From contig JAGHUJ010000011.1 of NCBI GenBank assembly GCA_018064905.1, positions 1-40,791 of the forward strand: DNA of 40,791 nt, in the 5' to 3' direction. The notes under the pieces are model-generated. The model was not told the origin of the DNA. It did not search any database and saw nothing but the letters and a program-made list of their open reading frames with translations. The translations under genes and the position numbers were made by a program. This document shows positions 37,532-40,791 of this stretch, in pieces (the stretch's first letter is position 1; the number at the start of each line of letters is the position of its first letter). Source of the stretch: Candidatus Treponema equifaecale (GTDB lineage: Bacteria > Spirochaetota > Spirochaetia > Treponematales > Treponemataceae).

Positions 37532-37561
37532 AAAAGAATTTATTTTTATAAGGTTAAACAA

Positions 37562-37990
37562 ATGAAAACCATTTTCGTAAACGAAAAAGATCAGAAACGC
37601 GACTGGTACATCATTGATGCAGCAGGAAAACCACTCGGACGCGTTGCAGCAAAAGTTGCTTCTATCCTTCGCGGAAAGAACAAACCAACTTACACACCAA
37701 ACCAGGAAATGGGTGACTACGTAGTAATCATCAATGCTGAAAAAGTAGAAGTTTCTGGCAACAAACGCACAGACATGCTCTACCGTCACTACACAGGTTT
37801 CGTTGGTGGTCTCCGCTCATTCACATTCGAAAAATTGATCGAAAGACATCCAACTGATCCACTTACACGTACAATTGCTGGTATGTTGCCAAACGGAAAG
37901 CTCGGACGCAAAATGTTGGGCAATCTTAAAGTATACGCTGGTTCAGAGCACCCACACACAGCTCAGAACCCAAAAGTAATTGAGTTGTAA
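37562..37990 (+). CDS. rplM: 50S ribosomal protein L13
   Basis: The 142-residue length is standard. Family blocks include KDQKRDWYIIDAAGKPLGR, LRGKNKPTYTPNQEMGDY, VINAEKVEVSGNK and MLYRHYTGFVGGLR. L13 is an early-assembling protein of the large subunit. It is co-transcribed with rpsI 12 nt downstream, the usual bacterial pairing, behind a strong promoter and structured leader. AAGG precedes the ATG by 8 nt. Codon choice here (ACA, CGC, frequent GTA) is more selective than in neighbouring genes, as expected for a highly expressed gene. Confidence 0.97.
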   Translation: MKTIFVNEKDQKRDWYIIDAAGKPLGRVAAKVASILRGKNKPTYTPNQEMGDYVVIINAEKVEVSGNKRTDMLYRHYTGFVGGLRSFTFEKLIERHPTDPLTRTIAGMLPNGKLGRKMLGNLKVYAGSEHPHTAQNPKVIEL

Positions 37991-38002
37991 TAGGAGTCGA
38001 TC

Positions 38003-38398
38003 ATGGCAGTAAAAAACATTGCAATCGGAACAGGTAGAAGAAAGACATCAGTTGCTCGTGTTTTCGTTCGTGAAGGCTCAGGCAAAATCGTTGTAAACGG
38101 AAAAGATGTAGCAGAATACTTCCCAACAGAGGCTCAGGTACGCACAGTACACCAGCCATTGTTGATCACAAGCTACGAAAACAAATATGACATCTTGATC
38201 AACGTTCAGGGTGGCGGTCTCAAAGGTCAGGCTGCTGCTTGCTTGCACGGTATTTCTCGTGCATTGCTCCAGATTGATCCAGATTGCCGTGCATCACTTA
38301 AGGCAAACGGATACCTTACACGTGATAGCCGCATGGTAGAACGCAAGAAGTACGGTCAGCGTGGTGCTCGCCGCCGCTTCCAGTTCTCAAAACGCTAA
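38003..38398 (+). CDS. rpsI: 30S ribosomal protein S9
   Basis: The 131-residue protein has the S9 blocks [40 protein letters not shown], and the conserved basic end [14 protein letters not shown] whose last residues contact P-site tRNA. It follows rplM after a 12-nt gap containing AGGAG. A strong terminator after the stop ends the operon. Confidence 0.97.
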   Translation: MAVKNIAIGTGRRKTSVARVFVREGSGKIVVNGKDVAEYFPTEAQVRTVHQPLLITSYENKYDILINVQGGGLKGQAAACLHGISRALLQIDPDCRASLKANGYLTRDSRMVERKKYGQRGARRRFQFSKR

Positions 38399-38418
38399 GT
38401 TTTACTACTTGGAATCAC

Positions 38419-38452
38419 ATACGCCAGCAGATTTTGTTGGCGTATTTTTTTT
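38419..38452 (+). terminator. Terminator after rpsI
   Basis: ATACGCCA (38419-38426) pairs perfectly with TGGCGTAT (38438-38445), with an 11-nt loop, followed by a run of eight T. It is a classic intrinsic terminator. Confidence 0.88.
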
Positions 38453-38481
38453 GTCCTTTTTATTTTTATGCAGGAGTTTTT

Positions 38482-38940
38482 ATGGAAGAGAATGTTCTTG
38501 AAGATGAGGCCGTAAAGCAGGCTGTTATAAAGGCGGCAAATTCCCTAGCCCGTTGTGAACAGTGCAGGGCCGGACTTGAACGAAAGCTTCTTCAGAAGGA
38601 ATTTTCAAAGGAAACCATAAAAATTGCCTTGGACTATATGGAAGAAAAAGGCTATCTGAGTGATGAACGCTATGCTTCCTGCTGGGTTCGCAATCACTGT
38701 GCCTTTAAGTTTCATGGTCGAATCCGGGTTATGAAGGAGCTTTTGGCCAGGGGCATTTCAAGACAGATTGCTTCAGCCGCTGTGGAGGAGTATTTTTCCG
38801 TAAATGATGAGTCGGAATTCTGCAGAAAAGCTTATGAAAAATGTGTGCAGCAGGGTAAATCCGAGGAAAAAATTCTAAAATCTTTGATAGATTCCGGTTT
38901 TTCGTATAAAATGATACAACAGACGATGAAGTCTGTTTAG
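38482..38940 (+). CDS. recX: RecX-family regulator of RecA
   Basis: RecX proteins bind RecA filaments and limit or modulate their activity. The 152-residue all-helical protein has RecX-type three-helix repeats, visible in CRAGLERKLLQKEFSKETIK, ALDYMEEKGYLSDERYASCW, and FHGRIRVMKELLARGISRQI. The start is ATG 38482 with AGGAG at 5-nt spacing; a start at 38434 would lie in the rpsI terminator. A response-regulator gene follows after 11 nt. The assignment rests on pattern, as RecX proteins are diverse in sequence. Confidence 0.85.
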   Translation: MEENVLEDEAVKQAVIKAANSLARCEQCRAGLERKLLQKEFSKETIKIALDYMEEKGYLSDERYASCWVRNHCAFKFHGRIRVMKELLARGISRQIASAAVEEYFSVNDESEFCRKAYEKCVQQGKSEEKILKSLIDSGFSYKMIQQTMKSV

Positions 38941-38951
38941 GGTTAGAGTGA

Positions 38952-39557
38952 ATGCAGCAGGCAGAAGAAAAGTCGATAATGTTTTCGGCACTTGAAGTTT
39001 CAAATATTTGTGGTGTTGTTAATCAAACTGCAATCAACTGGATTAGAAATGGCTACTTAAAGGCTTCCAAGACTCCTGGTGGCCAGTACAGGGTTTATCC
39101 TGATGATCTGGCTGAATTCATGCAGTCCAGAAACCTGGAAATACCTGAAGAGCTTGCCGTTGTTTGCAAAAGTCCAAAGTTTTTAAGAAACAGTCTTCTT
39201 ATTGTTGATGATGACAAAGGACTGAATACTGTAATTGCAAAATACATGGAACGAAAATTCTCCAATATGGATATTTATCAGGCCTTTGACGGATTTGAGG
39301 CTGGTTCCATAATGTCGGATAAAAATCCCGGCTGTCTTTTGCTGGATCTGAATCTTCCTGGAATAGACGGAATTGATCTCTGCAAACGAATCAATGAAAA
39401 TGAAAAATATGGAAATCCTTCTATAATAGTGGTGACTTCTCTGGAAAATCCGGAGGTGGAAAAGCAGGCCATGGAGCTTGGTGTAAAATGCTATATGAAA
39501 AAACCTTTGGACTTGCTTAAGCTTTCTGAAATGGTCGCTTCAATTTTTGGAAATTAA
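38952..39557 (+). CDS. Response regulator with N-terminal helix-turn-helix and C-terminal receiver domain
   Basis: The 201-residue protein begins with a MerR/excisionase-type DNA-binding domain (about 10-60: SALEVSNICGVVNQTAINWI, then TPGGQYRVYPDDLAEFM). It ends with a receiver domain (about 80-200: LLIVDDDKG, phosphoacceptor Asp in CLLLDLNLPGIDG, switch residue in VVTSLE, lysine in YMKKPLDL). All residues needed for phosphorylation are present. The usual order in response regulators is receiver first, so this is inverted. No histidine kinase is next to it. It probably shares a transcript with recX and the SPOR-domain gene. Confidence 0.88.
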   Translation: MQQAEEKSIMFSALEVSNICGVVNQTAINWIRNGYLKASKTPGGQYRVYPDDLAEFMQSRNLEIPEELAVVCKSPKFLRNSLLIVDDDKGLNTVIAKYMERKFSNMDIYQAFDGFEAGSIMSDKNPGCLLLDLNLPGIDGIDLCKRINENEKYGNPSIIVVTSLENPEVEKQAMELGVKCYMKKPLDLLKLSEMVASIFGN

Positions 39558-39558
39558 G

Positions 39559-40599
39559 ATGAAAAAATTTGTTGGAATTATTGCTGCATTTTGTTGTTCT
39601 ACTCTTATTTTTGCTCAGGCTGCCACTGCAAAGGGTGCTGTTACTGCCGCTTCAAACAAAGGAAATGTGAACGAGGCAATTTCATACCTTAAAACTACAA
39701 TCGAAAAAATGACCGTTGCTTCTGAAAAACGTTCTGTTTACACATTTCTGGCAGGCCTGGAAGAACAGATGGGAAGCTATGCAGATGCCCAGAAGCATTA
39801 TGTGGCTGCTGCAGGAATTGCGGGAAATGCTCAGTCTGTGGCTGGAATTCCAAATAAAAACTCAGAGCAGCTTGTAATCGATGCCATTCGTTGTGCCCTG
39901 AGTGCCGGTGATTATGCCGCAGCAGACAGCTATCTGACTTCTTCTGTTAGAAATTCAAAGGATGCTGATGTTACAGCCCATGTTAAGCTTTACGAGCAGT
40001 GGAGTGCGCTTTGCAAGGCTAAATCTTCTGATGATACAAAGGAAAGTGTGTCCATGCTCAGAGCCTATTCTGAAATGGAATCAATGAAGTCAGTGAGGCC
40101 TTCTGTTCTGCTTACTTTGTGGCATTTGACCGGGGAAAATTCTTATTCTGAAAAATTGAAGAAATCTTATCCAAAATCAATGGAAGCCGCTGTGGTGAAG
40201 GGTGAGCTTCAGATTCTGCCGACACCATTCTGGTATTTTGTTCCAAAGTCCGGTTCAGATTTGCCTGACATAAATGTTGGAAGTGACGTAGTTGAGTCTT
40301 CTTCTGAAAAAACTGAAGGCAAACCTGCGGTTCAGAAAGAACCAAAAACTGAAAAAACAGAAGTGTCTTCCGGCGCTGAAAAAATTGTGAAGCAGCAGCT
40401 GGGGCTTTTCAGGGACAAGGTGAATGCAGAAAAGCTTCGTGATAAAGTTAAGGCAAAGGGCTTTGATGCAATCATTGAAAGTGAAGTTCGTCCAAGCGGT
40501 ACTACTTATTATCTCGTTGTTGTAAAAGAAAACAAGGCCGGCACAATCGGAAAGGATCTTAAAAACGCCGGATTTGAGTGCTATCCTGTATTTGACTAA
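39559..40599 (+). CDS. Exported protein with helical repeats and C-terminal SPOR domain
   Basis: The 346-residue product has a signal peptide (MKKFVGIIAAFCCSTLIFAQ) and a helical, TPR-like middle (EQMGSYADAQKHYVAAAGIA). A charged linker follows, then a C-terminal SPOR domain (about 277-346: KQQLGLFRDKVNAEKLRDKV, then YYLVVVKENKAG). SPOR domains bind glycan strands lacking peptide stems, often at division sites, so a role in the cell wall is likely. The start is ATG 39559, 1 nt after the previous stop; the TTG at 39547 would precede the signal peptide. Confidence 0.82.
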   Translation: MKKFVGIIAAFCCSTLIFAQAATAKGAVTAASNKGNVNEAISYLKTTIEKMTVASEKRSVYTFLAGLEEQMGSYADAQKHYVAAAGIAGNAQSVAGIPNKNSEQLVIDAIRCALSAGDYAAADSYLTSSVRNSKDADVTAHVKLYEQWSALCKAKSSDDTKESVSMLRAYSEMESMKSVRPSVLLTLWHLTGENSYSEKLKKSYPKSMEAAVVKGELQILPTPFWYFVPKSGSDLPDINVGSDVVESSSEKTEGKPAVQKEPKTEKTEVSSGAEKIVKQQLGLFRDKVNAEKLRDKVKAKGFDAIIESEVRPSGTTYYLVVVKENKAGTIGKDLKNAGFECYPVFD

Positions 40600-40631
40600 A
40601 AATTGGGTTATTCCCAGATGAATCTAAACTC

Positions 40632-40660
40632 TTGAACAATCTCCCGCAATTTTATAATAT
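40632..40660 (+). promoter_or_regulatory. Probable fabD promoter
   Basis: TTGAAC (40632-40637), a 17-nt spacer and TAATAT (40655-40660) form a plausible promoter; overlapping TATAAT boxes at 40653 and 40658 are alternatives. A small hairpin GTCAGA-ATAAAA-TCTGGC (40688-40705, one G-T pair) sits just before the ribosome-binding site AAGGGAG. Confidence 0.5.
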
Positions 40661-40718
40661 AATCAAAATGACACTTTTTTAATATTTGTCAGAATAAAAT
40701 CTGGCAAGGGAGAATTTC

Positions 40719-40791
40719 ATGTCTAAGAAATACGCATTTTTGTTTCCTGGTCAGGGTGCTCAGGCTCCTGGAATGGTAAAGGACATCGCAG
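40719..40791 (+). CDS. fabD: Malonyl-CoA:ACP transacylase FabD (5' part only)
   Basis: Only the first 24 codons are in the window. They encode MSKKYAFLFPGQGAQAPGMV, and FLFPGQGAQ is the characteristic N-terminal block of FabD, which loads malonyl groups onto acyl carrier protein for fatty-acid synthesis. AAGGGAG lies 7 nt before the ATG. The active-site serine and histidine would lie beyond the window edge. Confidence 0.88.
   Translation, partial: MSKKYAFLFPGQGAQAPGMVKDIA

Overview
The window reads as a chromosomal segment of a spirochaete, most likely a gut- or rumen-type Treponema of moderate GC. Support comes from a very long hendecad-repeat coiled-coil protein of the spirochaete SpiroCoCo type, an ispF/ispD/carD block, a potABCD operon, and several families of small intergenic palindromes of a kind common in treponemes. 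I saw no rRNA, tRNA, CRISPR array, prophage or insertion sequence. Most genes are ordinary chromosomal genes.

Layout. Positions 1-4774: tail of an upstream gene, a multi-hairpin repeat, prfA (frame broken just after the GGQ motif), a GGDEF-EAL protein, yggS and prmC. Positions 4934-13122: an envelope cluster of an exported protein, a large periplasmic TPR protein, a probable outer-membrane barrel, and an ExbB/ExbD/TonB-type energising module. Positions 13216-19225: a HAD phosphatase and the 1770-residue coiled-coil protein. Positions 19328-21266 (minus): ispF, ispD and carD. Positions 21556-24278: a DEAD-box RNA helicase with a long leader, then a VanZ-like gene. Positions 24340-28024 (minus): hisF, hisH and an unusual chemotaxis protein carrying a sugar-binding-protein-like domain. 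Positions 28121-29903: a small membrane protein whose gene overlaps recQ tail to tail. Positions 30006-35775 (minus): an OmpA-domain protein, a tandem two-unit hairpin array, and potD, potC, potB, potA. Positions 35905-37050 (minus): azlD and azlC. Positions 37153-40791: a small membrane protein, rplM-rpsI behind a structured leader, recX, a response regulator with an N-terminal helix-turn-helix, a SPOR-domain protein, and the start of fabD.

How the genes work together. RF1 and its methylase PrmC form a translation-termination group. ExbB/ExbD/TonB probably couple proton-motive force to an envelope task served by the co-directional exported, TPR and barrel proteins. IspD and IspF are two steps of the MEP isoprenoid pathway. 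HisH and HisF make one enzyme. PotABCD imports polyamines.

Main leads. (1) A 17-codon open frame lies in the potA leader between a TTGACA box and the potA ribosome-binding site, and overlaps three mutually exclusive helices; this looks like a possible leader-peptide attenuator. (2) A tandem 96-bp hairpin array between potD and the OmpA gene is a clear pair of terminators on one strand and displays four AAGGAT loops, CsrA-site-like, on the other. (3) A chemotaxis protein has one N-terminal membrane segment, which places its ligand-binding-type domain on the same side as its signalling domain. (4) Dispersed elements are built of tandem GAA-loop mini-hairpins. (5) Several genes appear to have leaderless starts, carD most clearly. 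(6) prfA has an apparent 2-base deletion. All functional proposals come from reading the sequence alone; no database search was run.
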